Source of the DNA: Methanothrix sp.
GTDB lineage: Archaea; Halobacteriota; Methanosarcinia; Methanotrichales; Methanotrichaceae
NCBI GenBank assembly: GCA_025361645.1
Contig: JANYKI010000027.1
Location: 1 to 63,658 of the forward strand
DNA: 63,658 nucleotides
Direction: 5' to 3'
In this document: positions 16,328 to 25,301 of the stretch, piece after piece
Numbering within the stretch: position 1 is the stretch's first letter
How the letters are laid out: every line of letters starts with the position of its first letter
Translations under genes and position numbers: made by a program
The notes under the pieces: model-generated
Told to the model about the DNA's origin: nothing
The model's database searches: none
What the model saw: the letters and a program-made list of their open reading frames with translations, nothing else

Positions 16328-17104
16328 GTGCAAGAGAACCTGAGAGAGCTGCTGGAGTGCTTTGGTGGGGGCGAGATCACCCTGGAAGAGGCTTTACGCC
16401 GCATCAAACGCCAGAGCTTCCTGGCCGTAGGAGAGGTGGCAAAGCTAGACATCTGCCGGGCGGAACGCATCGGCATACCTGAAGCCATTCTCGCGGAAGG
16501 AAAGGATAAAACCGATCTAGTGGCCATCTCCCTGGCTCACCTGCGGGCAACCGGCAATGTGATCATCACTCGCGTCTCGGCTGAGCAGCTGGAGCTGCTG
16601 CGGTGCGCAGAGCTGCCCGAGGGCAGTGAGCTGGTGCACAACGTTCGAGCCAGGAGCGTGGTCATCCGATCCGAGAAACCGCAGGCCAAAAGGGGATGGG
16701 TGGGCATCCTGGCCGCAGGCACTGCCGACATGCCGGTAGCTGAGGAGGCGCGCGTGGTGGCGGAGGAAATGGGCTGCAACGTCATCTCAGAGTACGACGT
16801 AGGAGTAGCAGGCATTCACAGGCTCTTTCCCTGCCTGGAGAAGATGGCAAATGTTGATGCCTTCGTGGTGGCAGCCGGGCGGGAGGGGACACTGCCGGCG
16901 GTTGTAGCGGGACTGGTAGAGGCCCCGGTAATCGGCCTGCCGGTTTCCACCGGCTATGGTCTGGGTGGAGGCGGCCGGGCAGCCCTTTATTCCATGCTGC
17001 AGTCCTGCTCCGTTCTCACGGTGGTAAATATAGATGCGGGCTTTGTAGCTGGCGCTTATGCGGCAAAGATCGCCAGACAAAAAGCATATGGACAAAAACA
17101 GTAG
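16328..17104 (+). CDS. larB: LarB, nickel-pincer cofactor biosynthesis carboxylase
   Basis: 258 residues with the C-terminal PurE-like core of LarB: GWVGILAAGTADMPVAEEARVVAE (about 123-146), YDVGVAGIHRL, VVAAGREGTLPAVVAGL and a glycine-rich GYGLGGGGRAAL. LarB carboxylates and hydrolyses nicotinic acid adenine dinucleotide, the first step to the nickel-pincer nucleotide of lactate racemase-type enzymes. larC and larE are not in the window. Start is GTG 16328. It sits beside, but convergent with, the cobalt/nickel transporter, which suggests a metal theme. Confidence 0.92.
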   Translation: MQENLRELLECFGGGEITLEEALRRIKRQSFLAVGEVAKLDICRAERIGIPEAILAEGKDKTDLVAISLAHLRATGNVIITRVSAEQLELLRCAELPEGSELVHNVRARSVVIRSEKPQAKRGWVGILAAGTADMPVAEEARVVAEEMGCNVISEYDVGVAGIHRLFPCLEKMANVDAFVVAAGREGTLPAVVAGLVEAPVIGLPVSTGYGLGGGGRAALYSMLQSCSVLTVVNIDAGFVAGAYAAKIARQKAYGQKQ

Positions 17105-17211
17105 TAAATTATTGCCAGAAAAGTATTTATACGATTAATAGATTGTTGAGGCGAGAGCGGGTACACACATCTTTTTCACTAACCCCCACTCCCCTACCCG
17201 CTCGTTACTTA

Positions 17212-18366
17212 TCATTGCAAAAGCCCGATCGCCTCGATCTTCGTCCCGGACTCCAGGCCGTAGTCCTTGATTCTCTGCAAAGTGTGTTCTACCATTCCCC
17301 CAGAGGTCATGATGATGGAGCTCTTGCCGATCAATGCTTTGAGTATGCACTTGTCGATAACGCCGTAGGTAAAATCTATGGAGATGCCGCACTTCTCCGC
17401 CATAACCTTGGCACTGGTACCCATCGCGCCCTTAAAGTCGACAGGAATTTTATCGAGCATGGCCCGAATCTCTTCCCCATCTATCTCATCTACGTTGCAG
17501 ATGTAGATTTTACCCCAAACCCCGGCCCGCGTCTCAGCTTTTGGTTGCAAGAGGTCGCATAGCTCAAGGATGTTCCTGGGCGGCTTTGCTCCCCGGACAA
17601 TGCTTCGACCCGCCAGCTCCTGGTAGAGGTCCACCACGAGGGGAAGCTTAAGCCGGGCATCCCTTATCAACTCGGCATCTCCGAATACCTCCTGCCCAGT
17701 GCCCCGGCGCACTACGCCACCATCCTTCATGAGTATTACCTCATCCGCCCAGCGGTAAGCCAGGTCCACATCATGAGTGGAAATGATCAATGTCTTTCCA
17801 CCTAAGTTCAGCTCATCGAGCATCTCCATGATCTCTTCCGAGCTGGCCGGATCGAGGTTGGAGGTAGGCTCATCGAGAATAATCACCTCCGGCTCCATAG
17901 CCAGTATACCGGCAATGGCCACCCTCTTCTTCTCGCCGCCGCTCAGGTGATGCGGTGGACGGCGCTCGTATCCCAAGAGACCCACGTACTGCAAGGCAAA
18001 GCCCGCGTACCTCTTCACTTTCTCCGCTGCATAGCCCAGATTGGTGGGACCGAAAGCCACGTCCTGGTAAACGGTAGGCGCGAATAGCTGGTCGTCCGAA
18101 TTCTGGAAGACCATGCCCACGGCCCGCCGGATGGATCGCAAACTGGCGGCATCGTAACTCATGGACCGGCCCCGGAAGAGAACTTCTCCTTCACGAGGCC
18201 TCAGGATGCCGTTGAACATGAGCATGAGTGTGGATTTGCCGGCTCCATTGGGCCCCACCAGAGCCACCTTTTTCCCCGCCTCCAGAGAGATGCTCACATC
18301 CTTCAGAGCCTTTGTTCCATCCCCATAGGAATAGCTGAGACTTCTGGTTTCAAGGATAATCGTCAT
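17212..18366 (-). CDS. cbiO: Cobalt/nickel ECF transporter ATPase CbiO with C-terminal extension
   Basis: 384 residues. Residues about 1-275 are a normal CbiO ATPase: Walker A GPNGAGKST, Q-loop FQNSDDQLFAPTV, signature LSGGEKKRVAIAG, Walker B VIILDEPTSNLDP, H-loop STHDVDLA. The remaining roughly 110 residues (from about AGVWGKIYICNVDEIDG to the end) are an extra alpha/beta domain with a TSGGMVEHTLQRIKDYG motif that I do not recognise; CbiO proteins are usually near 270 residues. Last gene of cbiM-cbiN-cbiQ-cbiO. Confidence 0.92.
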   Translation of the reverse strand: MTIILETRSLSYSYGDGTKALKDVSISLEAGKKVALVGPNGAGKSTLMLMFNGILRPREGEVLFRGRSMSYDAASLRSIRRAVGMVFQNSDDQLFAPTVYQDVAFGPTNLGYAAEKVKRYAGFALQYVGLLGYERRPPHHLSGGEKKRVAIAGILAMEPEVIILDEPTSNLDPASSEEIMEMLDELNLGGKTLIISTHDVDLAYRWADEVILMKDGGVVRRGTGQEVFGDAELIRDARLKLPLVVDLYQELAGRSIVRGAKPPRNILELCDLLQPKAETRAGVWGKIYICNVDEIDGEEIRAMLDKIPVDFKGAMGTSAKVMAEKCGISIDFTYGVIDKCILKALIGKSSIIMTSGGMVEHTLQRIKDYGLESGTKIEAIGLLQ

Positions 18367-18373
18367 AGTAGCC

Positions 18374-19156
18374 TCATAGAAGAATGACGCCCCTGGTTAA
18401 AACCGCGATGGCTGTAGCTGCGGCCAAATATGCAGCCACCGCCAAAATCGCCAAAGGCTTTGCCCCCTTTGCAGGCTCCATGAGATCGAGCTTGCCGTCG
18501 TAACAGCGAGAGTCCATGGCCACGATGAGCCTTTCCCCCTGCTCCCAGGAACGCAGGAATAGGACGCTGCAGAGCATGGCAAATGAGTTCAGGGAATTTT
18601 TTGTCCCGGCATCACCCAGGCGCATCATCTGGGCGCTGTGGATCATGGCCGCCTGATCTAAAAAGACGAAGATGTATCGATAAATCATCATGGACAGTTC
18701 AATGACTGACTGCGGTATGTGCAAAGTTTTGAGCACGGCGAATATCTCAATCATGGGCGTGGTTAAAGCTATAAAATACAAAGAGCACATGCCGCCAAAG
18801 GTCCGGGCAATAAGAAGAACGGCCAGGTTTGCTCCTTCCTCTCTGATGGCCAAATTAAGGCCGAAGAGCTGCAGGGAAAATAATGTCTGGCCGCTGCCAT
18901 GCATGAAGGCCACCACGCCGGCGCTAAGCAAGGCGAAGGAGAGGGGCACCAGCAGCAGCCGGGAATAGATGCGTCCGGGAATTTTGGCCAGCATCACAGT
19001 TATCAGGCTCATGGTTATGGCCAGGAATAAAGGCGCAATGGGAGTCGTGGATGATACGGAAAGGAGGATGGCCCAGAGGCCCAAGAACAATTTGAGACGG
19101 GCACTGGTCTCCCGCAGGGCATTGCTAATGGCGTAGTCGTCAAGAAGGTTATGCAT
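18374..19156 (-). CDS. cbiQ: ECF transporter transmembrane protein CbiQ
   Basis: 260-residue integral membrane T-component. It has several hydrophobic helices and the coupling segment with short basic/Ala-rich motifs that contact CbiO (FAMLCSVLFLRSWEQGERLIVAMDSRCYDG). It overlaps cbiN by 8 bases and is followed by cbiO after 7. It transmits ATP hydrolysis by CbiO to the CbiMN substrate-binding unit. Confidence 0.92.
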   Translation of the reverse strand: MHNLLDDYAISNALRETSARLKLFLGLWAILLSVSSTTPIAPLFLAITMSLITVMLAKIPGRIYSRLLLVPLSFALLSAGVVAFMHGSGQTLFSLQLFGLNLAIREEGANLAVLLIARTFGGMCSLYFIALTTPMIEIFAVLKTLHIPQSVIELSMMIYRYIFVFLDQAAMIHSAQMMRLGDAGTKNSLNSFAMLCSVLFLRSWEQGERLIVAMDSRCYDGKLDLMEPAKGAKPLAILAVAAYLAAATAIAVLTRGVILL

Positions 19157-19478
19157 CCGACTTTCCTTCTTTCTCCGGGGCAGATTTTTCTGCTTTTATC
19201 TTGGACATAGCCCGGTAGTAGCCTAAAAAATAGCCGATGATGAGGCTGCCGATAGCTGCCTGCAGGGCAAAGAGGAGGCTCTCGATCTCGCCACTGGGAG
19301 GCTGGTAAATGGACTGGAACCATGGAATGTAGGTGCCGCCGGTAAGATCTGAAATTACACCCTCTGCTTGGCTGTCTGCTCCACTCCACTCGTGATTTTG
19401 GGTAGAGCTGACATAAGCAAAGGCGGCGATAAAGAGCACGATGACGCCTAAAGTTAAAAGCTCCAGTTTTATTTTCAT
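19149..19478 (-). CDS. cbiN: ECF cobalt transporter small subunit CbiN
   Basis: 109 residues with two membrane helices (LLTLGVIVLFIAAFAYV near the start and LFALQAAIGSLIIGYFLGYY near residue 70) flanking an extracytoplasmic loop. This architecture is that of CbiN, which helps load metal into CbiM. Its presence favours cobalt, though NikN-type variants exist. It overlaps cbiM by 4 bases and cbiQ by 8. Confidence 0.9.
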   Translation of the reverse strand: MKIKLELLTLGVIVLFIAAFAYVSSTQNHEWSGADSQAEGVISDLTGGTYIPWFQSIYQPPSGEIESLLFALQAAIGSLIIGYFLGYYRAMSKIKAEKSAPEKEGKSDA

Positions 19479-20170
19479 GTCAAAGCCTCCTTTAGCTTTT
19501 TTATCGTATTTTGGGAGACCACGTTCATTCTCACCAGCACATCGCTCCTCAGTTGCACGATGTATTTGAACATCAATGCCGTCACCATTCCTTCCACTAT
19601 AGCCAGGGGAATCTGGGTTATGGCAAAGATCGCGGCAAATGCCTCAAAAGAGGCCAAGACGCCACCAAAAGTCGCCGGAAAGGCCAGCGCCAGCTGAACG
19701 GATGTGACAAGATAAGTGGCCCAATCGGCCAAAGTCGCAGCCAGGAAAACGGCCAGGTACAGATGCAGCCCGACTTTTGTGGCGGCTTTGTAGACCAGGT
19801 ATCCGACAGCTGGCCCGGCAATGCCCATGGAAAAGGTATTCGCTCCTAGGGTGGTCAGGCCGCCGTGCGCCAGAAATACAGCCTGGTAGACCAGGACGAT
19901 CACGGCCAGGACCGATGTTATCCAGGGGCCGAAGATTATGGTGCCCATTCCCGTACCCGTGGGATGAGAGCAGCTCCCGGTAACGGAAGGCAGCTTCAGA
20001 GAAGAGAGGACGAATACGAAAGCACCGGCCACGGCCAGCAAGGGCAGAGTCTCCCGACTCTCCATGATCATCCGGTTCATTTTGTAGACACCAAAGGCTA
20101 CGACTGGAAGGGAGAGCAGAAACCAGATCTCCCACCAGGGATGAGGAAGAAAACCCTCCATTATGTGCAT
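19475..20170 (-). CDS. cbiM: Cobalt/nickel ECF substrate-specific component CbiM
   Basis: 231 residues starting MHIMEGFLP, the hallmark N-terminus whose Met1 amine, His2 and later His coordinate the metal in CbiM/NikM. A second ligand region is SCSHPTGTGMGT. Seven or so hydrophobic helices follow. First gene of the operon. Cobalt (for cobamides) or nickel (for F430 and the LarB product) are both plausible substrates; cbiN and the cob operon in the window support cobalt. Confidence 0.93.
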   Translation of the reverse strand: MHIMEGFLPHPWWEIWFLLSLPVVAFGVYKMNRMIMESRETLPLLAVAGAFVFVLSSLKLPSVTGSCSHPTGTGMGTIIFGPWITSVLAVIVLVYQAVFLAHGGLTTLGANTFSMGIAGPAVGYLVYKAATKVGLHLYLAVFLAATLADWATYLVTSVQLALAFPATFGGVLASFEAFAAIFAITQIPLAIVEGMVTALMFKYIVQLRSDVLVRMNVVSQNTIKKLKEALT

Positions 20171-20192
20171 TGCAATGGCAAAGATATTCTGC

Positions 20193-20233
20193 CATATAAA
20201 GTTTTCTTGTGTTAGGATCAGATAAGTTTAACA
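20193..20233 (-). promoter_or_regulatory. cbiM promoter with an upstream dyad
   Basis: On the minus strand CTTTATAT (20194-20201) is a TATA element about 25-30 bases before the cbiM ATG at 20170, predicting a leaderless mRNA. Just upstream TGTTA (20210-20214) and TAACA (20229-20233) form an inverted repeat with a 14-base spacer. The spacing is reminiscent of metal-regulator sites such as those of NikR, but the half-sites are short and this is only a candidate. Confidence 0.4.
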
Positions 20234-20343
20234 AAGTGATAATTCGACCGATGCATCACTAAAACAGAAAATGTCATTCTTCATCAGTTTCGCTCCAAGC
20301 ATGAATCGCACTTAAATATTCAGCCTGTGCAAAGGAATCCATC

Positions 20344-21549
20344 TTGACCCAGATATTCACAGTCACCGACCTGAATCAGAGGATAGCAGACCGCCTGGAG
20401 AACGATCCCCGCCTGCATGACCTCTGGGCACGAGGCGAGGTCTCCAACTACCTGCATCACCGGTCGGGGCACAGGTATTTCACCCTCAAGGACCAGGGCT
20501 CTTCCATCTCCTGCGTTCTCTTCAAAGGTAGCGCCCTCTCCCTGAACTTTGAGCTAAAGGACGGCACAAATGTAATGGTCTTCGGAGATGTTGCCGTTTA
20601 CAGGCCGCAGGGCAGAGTGCAGCTGGTAGCTCGCGGCATAAAGCAGGATGAGGGGCTGGGATTTCGGCACCTGCAACTGGAGGCCCTCAAAAAGAAGCTG
20701 GCCGGGGAGGGGTTATTCGTCCTGGAGAGAAAGCGGGCGCTGCCTTTGTATCCGGAACGTATCGGCATTGTCACCTCCCCCCAGGGAGCGGCACTGCAAG
20801 ATGTTCTGCGAACCATTGGCACCTATCCCGCCAGAATCATCCTCTCTCCGGCCCAGGTGCAGGGAGAGGGAGCCGAGGAGAGCATTGCCTCTGCCATCTT
20901 AGCCCTGCGAGGCCGCGCCGACGTGATCATAGTCTGTCGCGGGGGCGGCTCGACTGAGGATTTGTGGTGCTTCAACTCCGAAATTGTAGCCCGTGCCATA
21001 TTCGCCTGCGACGTGCCTGTCATCTCCGCCGTCGGTCACGAGACGGATGTAACCATTGCCGACTATGTGGCGGATATGCGAGCAGCGACGCCCACGGCGG
21101 CAGCAAAGATGGCTGTGCCGGATGTGGAGGAGATAAAGGAAGGACTGCGCTCCACAAAGGTCAGAATAATGCGCGCCCTCTGGACGAACCTGGAACGAAA
21201 AGAGGAGCGCCTGGAATATCTAAAGCACAATGTCTCCGCCAAAAGGATGTACTCCCTGGCGCGGGACGCTCGCCAGCGCCTGGATATTCTTTGCCAAAGC
21301 CTGGATGCCGCCCAGGCGGATAAGATGCAAAGCCTGAAAAGCCGTCTGGAGCTGGCCAAAGGACGCCTGACGGCTGTGGGGCCGCGAGCCACCCTTCTGC
21401 GAGGCTATGCCATCGCCCGCTCAGAGAAGGGCCTGATACTGCAAGCCCAGGACGCCCGGTCTGGTGAGGAGATAGAACTGATATTGGGGAAGGGAAGGCT
21501 GCGGTGCAGGGTGCTGGAATGCCGGGATGATAGCGAGGGAGCACTATGA
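20344..21549 (+). CDS. xseA: Exodeoxyribonuclease VII large subunit
   Basis: 401 residues. An N-terminal OB fold (about 1-100, with HLHHRSGHRYFTLKDQGSSISCVLF-like core) is followed by the catalytic region with PERIGIVTSPQGAALQDVL, VIIVCRGGGSTEDLWCFNSE and ISAVGHETDVTIADYVADMRAATPTAAA, all typical of XseA. The C-terminal part is a long coiled-coil. The enzyme degrades single-stranded DNA from both ends. This is a bacterial-type enzyme found in some methanogens. Start TTG 20344, with TATA-like CTTAAATATTC about 27 bases before it. Confidence 0.95.
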   Translation: MTQIFTVTDLNQRIADRLENDPRLHDLWARGEVSNYLHHRSGHRYFTLKDQGSSISCVLFKGSALSLNFELKDGTNVMVFGDVAVYRPQGRVQLVARGIKQDEGLGFRHLQLEALKKKLAGEGLFVLERKRALPLYPERIGIVTSPQGAALQDVLRTIGTYPARIILSPAQVQGEGAEESIASAILALRGRADVIIVCRGGGSTEDLWCFNSEIVARAIFACDVPVISAVGHETDVTIADYVADMRAATPTAAAKMAVPDVEEIKEGLRSTKVRIMRALWTNLERKEERLEYLKHNVSAKRMYSLARDARQRLDILCQSLDAAQADKMQSLKSRLELAKGRLTAVGPRATLLRGYAIARSEKGLILQAQDARSGEEIELILGKGRLRCRVLECRDDSEGAL

Positions 21550-21755
21550 AGAAGGAAGAGATCGGCCTGGAAGAGGCTCTGGACAGTCTGGAGCAGATTG
21601 TAGAGGTGCTGGAAGAAGGAAAGATGACCTTAGAGGAGAGTTTGGACCTGTATGAAAAGGGCATGAAGCTGGTCAAGCTCTGCAATGCCCGGTTGGAGAG
21701 CGCACAGAGAAGGATAGAGTGCCTGACCGGAGAGCTGCCCCCCGATCTGAGCTGA
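21546..21755 (+). CDS. xseB: Exodeoxyribonuclease VII small subunit
   Basis: 69 residues, nearly all helical, matching XseB: GLEEALDSLEQIVEVLEEGKMTLEESLDLYEKG followed by ARLESAQRRIE. Several copies wrap each XseA in the holoenzyme. The ATG overlaps the xseA stop as ATGA (21546-21549), so the subunits are coupled. Confidence 0.94.
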   Translation: MKKEEIGLEEALDSLEQIVEVLEEGKMTLEESLDLYEKGMKLVKLCNARLESAQRRIECLTGELPPDLS

Positions 21756-21759
21756 TACG

Positions 21760-21815
21760 TTTAAATACAACCAATGATGTACTTTTTAATACATCATAGT
21801 ATCAATTAGTACATC
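21760..21815 (+). promoter_or_regulatory. trpBA promoter with repeated GTAC-type operator sites
   Basis: TTTAAATAC (21760-21768) is a TATA element. About 20-30 bases downstream, over the expected transcription start, GATGTA (21776-21781) and TACATC (21790-21795) form a perfect inverted repeat with an 8-base spacer; GTACATC recurs at 21809-21815. TGTACA-like boxes bound by TrpY control trp genes in Methanothermobacter; a related repressor is a reasonable guess. A GGTGAT ribosome-binding site lies at 21833-21838. Confidence 0.5.
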
Positions 21816-21841
21816 TAAAGCTTATACAAGCCGGTGATCCT

Positions 21842-23038
21842 TTGCATAGTCTGATATCCGATACATCCGCAGTCAAGTTCGGCAGGTACGGTGGCCTCTT
21901 TGTGCCCGAGACGCTGGTGCCGCCCCTGGCAGAGCTGGCGAAAGCTTACCAGCGCCTCATGAAGTGCGAAGATTTCAAAGAGGAGTTGAACCTTGCTTTA
22001 AAAACCTTTGCCGGTAGGCCAACCCCCCTCTACTATGCCCGAAACCTCAGCCAAAAACTGGGTCGTAAGGTCTACCTGAAGAGAGAGGATCTGGTGCACG
22101 GCGGGGCGCACAAGCTCAACAATACCCTGGGCCAGGCTCTGGTGGCCAAGAAGATGGGCAAGACCCGACTCATCGCCGAGACGGGCGCCGGCCAGCATGG
22201 CGTGGCCACGGCCATAGTGGGAGCCAATCTGGGTTTTGAGACCCAGGTCTACATGGGCGAGGTGGACATCGAGCGGCAGAAGATGAATGTCTACCGCATG
22301 CAGCTCATGGGGGCGGAGGTTATACCAGTGCGCTCCGGGTCACGGACCCTCAAGGACGCCATCAACGAGGCCATGCGAGACTGGGCCTCCAGTTTTGATC
22401 ACACCCATTATCTGCTGGGCACGGCGGCGGGCGCCCATCCCTTCCCCAGCATGGTGCGTGACTTTCAGAGCGTCATAGGCAAAGAGGCGAGAAGCCAGAT
22501 CCTGCAAGCAGAAGGCCGACTGCCGGACAGCATCACGGCCTGCGTAGGAGGAGGCAGCAATGCCATGGGCATATTCGCTCCTTTCCTGGAGGACGAAGAC
22601 GTTCGGCTTTTGGCCGTGGAGGCAGGCGGGCGAGGCCTTGGCAAGACGGATAGAATTGCGGACCACGGAGCCAGTCTGGGTCTGGGCACGGATGGCGTTT
22701 TGCACGGCGCTCTTACCAAGATCCTGCAGGACCCTTACGGCCAGATTCTGGAGTCCTATTCCGTGGCCGCCGGCCTGGACTATCCCGGTGTGGGCCCGGA
22801 GCTGGCTTTTCTGGCGGAGAAGGGGCGCGTGCTGACCAAGATCGCTGATGATAAGACGGCCATGCGAGGATTTCATGCCCTCTCCAAACTGGAGGGCATC
22901 ATCCCGGCTCTGGAGTCAGCGCACGCTGTGGGCTATGCCCTGCAGGAGCCAGAGGCCTTGGGAGATCTGGCCATCATCAACATCTCCGGTCGCGGTGACA
23001 AGGATCTGGCAACGGTGATGGACTATGAAAATCTCTGA
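21842..23038 (+). CDS. trpB: Tryptophan synthase beta subunit
   Basis: 398 residues, TrpB1 type. It makes L-tryptophan from indole and L-serine with pyridoxal phosphate. The PLP lysine lies in [15 protein letters not shown], the phosphate-binding glycines in [12 protein letters not shown], and the catalytic Glu in [12 protein letters not shown]. Start is TTG 21842 with a good ribosome-binding site. The end overlaps trpA by 14 bases, coupling the two subunits. Confidence 0.96.
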   Translation: MHSLISDTSAVKFGRYGGLFVPETLVPPLAELAKAYQRLMKCEDFKEELNLALKTFAGRPTPLYYARNLSQKLGRKVYLKREDLVHGGAHKLNNTLGQALVAKKMGKTRLIAETGAGQHGVATAIVGANLGFETQVYMGEVDIERQKMNVYRMQLMGAEVIPVRSGSRTLKDAINEAMRDWASSFDHTHYLLGTAAGAHPFPSMVRDFQSVIGKEARSQILQAEGRLPDSITACVGGGSNAMGIFAPFLEDEDVRLLAVEAGGRGLGKTDRIADHGASLGLGTDGVLHGALTKILQDPYGQILESYSVAAGLDYPGVGPELAFLAEKGRVLTKIADDKTAMRGFHALSKLEGIIPALESAHAVGYALQEPEALGDLAIINISGRGDKDLATVMDYENL

Positions 23039-23810
23039 AGCATTTATTGCAGCGCCCTTGCTCATTGTTTACATCTGCGCCGGGGACCCGACGCCGGCGG
23101 CAACGCCCGACTTGGTGCGGCGACTGGCCGCCGCCGGAGCGGATATCATTGAGCTGGGGCTGCCCCACTCCGATCCCATTGCGGACGGACCTACCATCCA
23201 GGCGGCAGCGCAAAGGGCCATCGCCGCCGGCATGAACACGGATGTCTATTTCCAGGTGGCAGCAGAGGCGGACGTCGCCATCCCCAAGGTCTTCATGGGC
23301 TACTACAACATGATCTATGCCCGCGGCCTGGACCGGTTTGCTGGAGACTGTGCCCGTTCGGGCATAACGGGCATGATTGTGCCCGACCTGCCCCCCGAAG
23401 AGGCCGGACCTCTCCAGGAGGCCTGCGCCAAATTCGACGTGGACCTGATCTTCCTGGCGGCGCCCAACACACCCGCGGAGCGGTTGAAGATGATCGAAAA
23501 AGAGACGTCGGGCTTTCTTTATCTGGTGGCCCGCACGGGCGTCACTGGTGCACAAAGCGATATCCTGCAAAGCACGCGTGACCTCATCGCTCGCGTGCCG
23601 GGCAGCAAGCCCAAGGCTGTCGGCTTTGGCATCTCCACTCCCGCCCAGGCAGCCGAAGTTATTGCCGCCGGAGCAGATGCGGCCATTGTGGGCTCGGTCT
23701 GCGTGGACCTGATCGCACGGGGAGAGGTGGAGAGGCTGGAGCAGTTGATCCGCGATATGAAGGCGGCGGTAAAGGCTGCCGGAAAGAGCAAAGCTCCAAT
23801 AGTTGGCTGA
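23025..23810 (+). CDS. trpA: Tryptophan synthase alpha subunit
   Basis: 261-residue TIM barrel that cleaves indole-3-glycerol phosphate to indole, which passes to TrpB. The N-terminal catalytic Glu is in [19 protein letters not shown] and the second acid in [21 protein letters not shown] is the phosphate loop. It starts [24 protein letters not shown]. The other tryptophan genes are not in the window. Confidence 0.96.
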   Translation: MKISEAFIAAPLLIVYICAGDPTPAATPDLVRRLAAAGADIIELGLPHSDPIADGPTIQAAAQRAIAAGMNTDVYFQVAAEADVAIPKVFMGYYNMIYARGLDRFAGDCARSGITGMIVPDLPPEEAGPLQEACAKFDVDLIFLAAPNTPAERLKMIEKETSGFLYLVARTGVTGAQSDILQSTRDLIARVPGSKPKAVGFGISTPAQAAEVIAAGADAAIVGSVCVDLIARGEVERLEQLIRDMKAAVKAAGKSKAPIVG

Positions 23811-23824
23811 AGGATTCTACCCAT

Positions 23825-24439
23825 ATGGACGAAGGGAAAAGATTTGTGGAAAAGACGAGGAGAGACCTGGAAAGCGGCTGCAATGTTACCATTGTGGCCT
23901 TTGGCGACTCCATCACCGCCGGCTACTGCGTACGGCGCGGCTTTCCCTCCATTTGGAAAGCATTGCTGGCAGAAAAGTATCCCGACGCGAGAGTGGAGAT
24001 GATCAACTCCGGCATCTCCGGAGACACAAGCCTGGACGGCCGGGCCCGGCTGGACTGGGCGGTTCTTTCCTACGAGCCCGACTTAGTTACGATCAACTTC
24101 GGCATCAACGACTGCGCACTCGGCCTGGATCTGGAGGAGTTCGAGATGAACTTCGTGGAGATGGTGCGACGCATCCGGTCCGGCCCCAACTCAGAGATAC
24201 TGCTGCTCTCCTCCCAGCCCCTGGAGACGCCGCCCTACGATCGGCTGGTGCAAGATTACTATCAGGCCATAGAAAGGGTGGCCAGGGAGATGGATGTGGG
24301 CTATGTGGATGTCTACGGGGCCTGGATGCGGCACGTTCAGGCGGGCACGCCCCTGGGATCGCTGATCCTGCCCGGGCTTGACCACCCCAACGAGGCAGGC
24401 TACAAAATCATAGCCGAGGAGCTGATGAGGCTATTCTAA
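23825..24439 (+). CDS. SGNH/GDSL-family hydrolase
   Basis: 204 residues with all four SGNH blocks: GDSITAGY (Ser nucleophile, block I), GISGDTS (Gly, block II), NFGINDC (Asn, block III) and DHPNEAGY (Asp-His, block V). Such enzymes are lipases, esterases or deacylases; no signal peptide is seen, so a cytoplasmic role is likely. It starts 14 bases after trpA and may be co-transcribed, but I see no functional link to tryptophan. Confidence 0.88.
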   Translation: MDEGKRFVEKTRRDLESGCNVTIVAFGDSITAGYCVRRGFPSIWKALLAEKYPDARVEMINSGISGDTSLDGRARLDWAVLSYEPDLVTINFGINDCALGLDLEEFEMNFVEMVRRIRSGPNSEILLLSSQPLETPPYDRLVQDYYQAIERVAREMDVGYVDVYGAWMRHVQAGTPLGSLILPGLDHPNEAGYKIIAEELMRLF

Positions 24440-25137
24440 TCATAATAGCCACCCGTATAGTCGCACATTCCGACTCGGGGTGAATTGACCACAGGCAGAA
24501 GCATATCCTCTCCGCATTCATGCTTCTTCCCACACTCCTCGCACACCCGGCCAGCGTCCTCGTCGCTACACACGCAGCACACCCCTGTGGCCGGCTTGCC
24601 GCAGACCTCGCATTTGATCTCAGGCGGCTCGTTTCTGGCCATGATGCGAACCGCATCCTTATCTTGAGCCAAACCCTTTCTGGATGATATCACCGTGAGG
24701 AGGAGCTCGGTTGAGGTTCCAAAGTCGTAGATGTACTCGAACTTCATGCCGAGAGCCATAACTTTTTCCAGGGCGACACTCATGCTTCGATCTCCCGGCT
24801 CAATCTTTTCAGAGATGAAAGACTCGCCTGCAATCTCAAAGCTGCTCAGGTGGCCGCAGCACTCCAGCCAGACCGCCCTCAAAAAGCGGTCCAAATCCTC
24901 TAATGTGGCCTTGGCTGGAATCTCGATGTGCAGCCAGTACATGGGCCGATAGATCCCTTCCACCTTTAGATGAAAGATGGTCCTAGCCGGTCCTCTGCCT
25001 GGGCCTTTTCCTATCGGCGCATCGTTCTCCTCTTTTCTGGCCTGGCAGGCCTGAAGATGCCTGGATATGGCCGATTTGGCATAGCTTCCCTTGCAAAAGC
25101 TACAGATGCCTTTTGAACTCTGCCTGGTAATTCTCAT
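24436..25137 (-). CDS. pRiA4b ORF-3-like protein with zinc-finger ends
   Basis: 233 residues. An N-terminal zinc-finger-like segment (C12-x2-C15 ... H27-x3-C31) is followed by a pRiA4b ORF-3-like domain (FHLKVEGIYRPMYWLHIEIPAKATLEDLDRFLRAVW ... FEYIYDFGTSTELLLTV), and then by a cysteine-rich tail with CxxC pairs (CEVCGKPATGVCCVC ... CEECGKKHECG). The domain occurs widely in mobile-associated and chromosomal genes without a known reaction. It ends 4 bases inside the convergent hydrolase gene. Confidence 0.8.
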   Translation of the reverse strand: MRITRQSSKGICSFCKGSYAKSAISRHLQACQARKEENDAPIGKGPGRGPARTIFHLKVEGIYRPMYWLHIEIPAKATLEDLDRFLRAVWLECCGHLSSFEIAGESFISEKIEPGDRSMSVALEKVMALGMKFEYIYDFGTSTELLLTVISSRKGLAQDKDAVRIMARNEPPEIKCEVCGKPATGVCCVCSDEDAGRVCEECGKKHECGEDMLLPVVNSPRVGMCDYTGGYYD

Positions 25138-25301
25138 CCCTCCAATCAGTCGATAGAACGTCTCAGTATCGTGGCACTACCATGATCTTGAGACCTTAGG
25201 AGGTACTGACCTAAATATTTATGGGGTTTCGTAGATGGAACTCCACTGAGGGTCAGAGTTGTCCGCAAAATTGAACTCTCAATAGTTTCCAGGATTTCAT
25301 C
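25138..25301. other. Divergent promoter region
   Basis: 164 bases between two divergent zinc-finger genes. CTAAATATTTATGG (about 25211-25224) holds a TATA element usable on either strand. No small gene or RNA is apparent. Confidence 0.35.
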
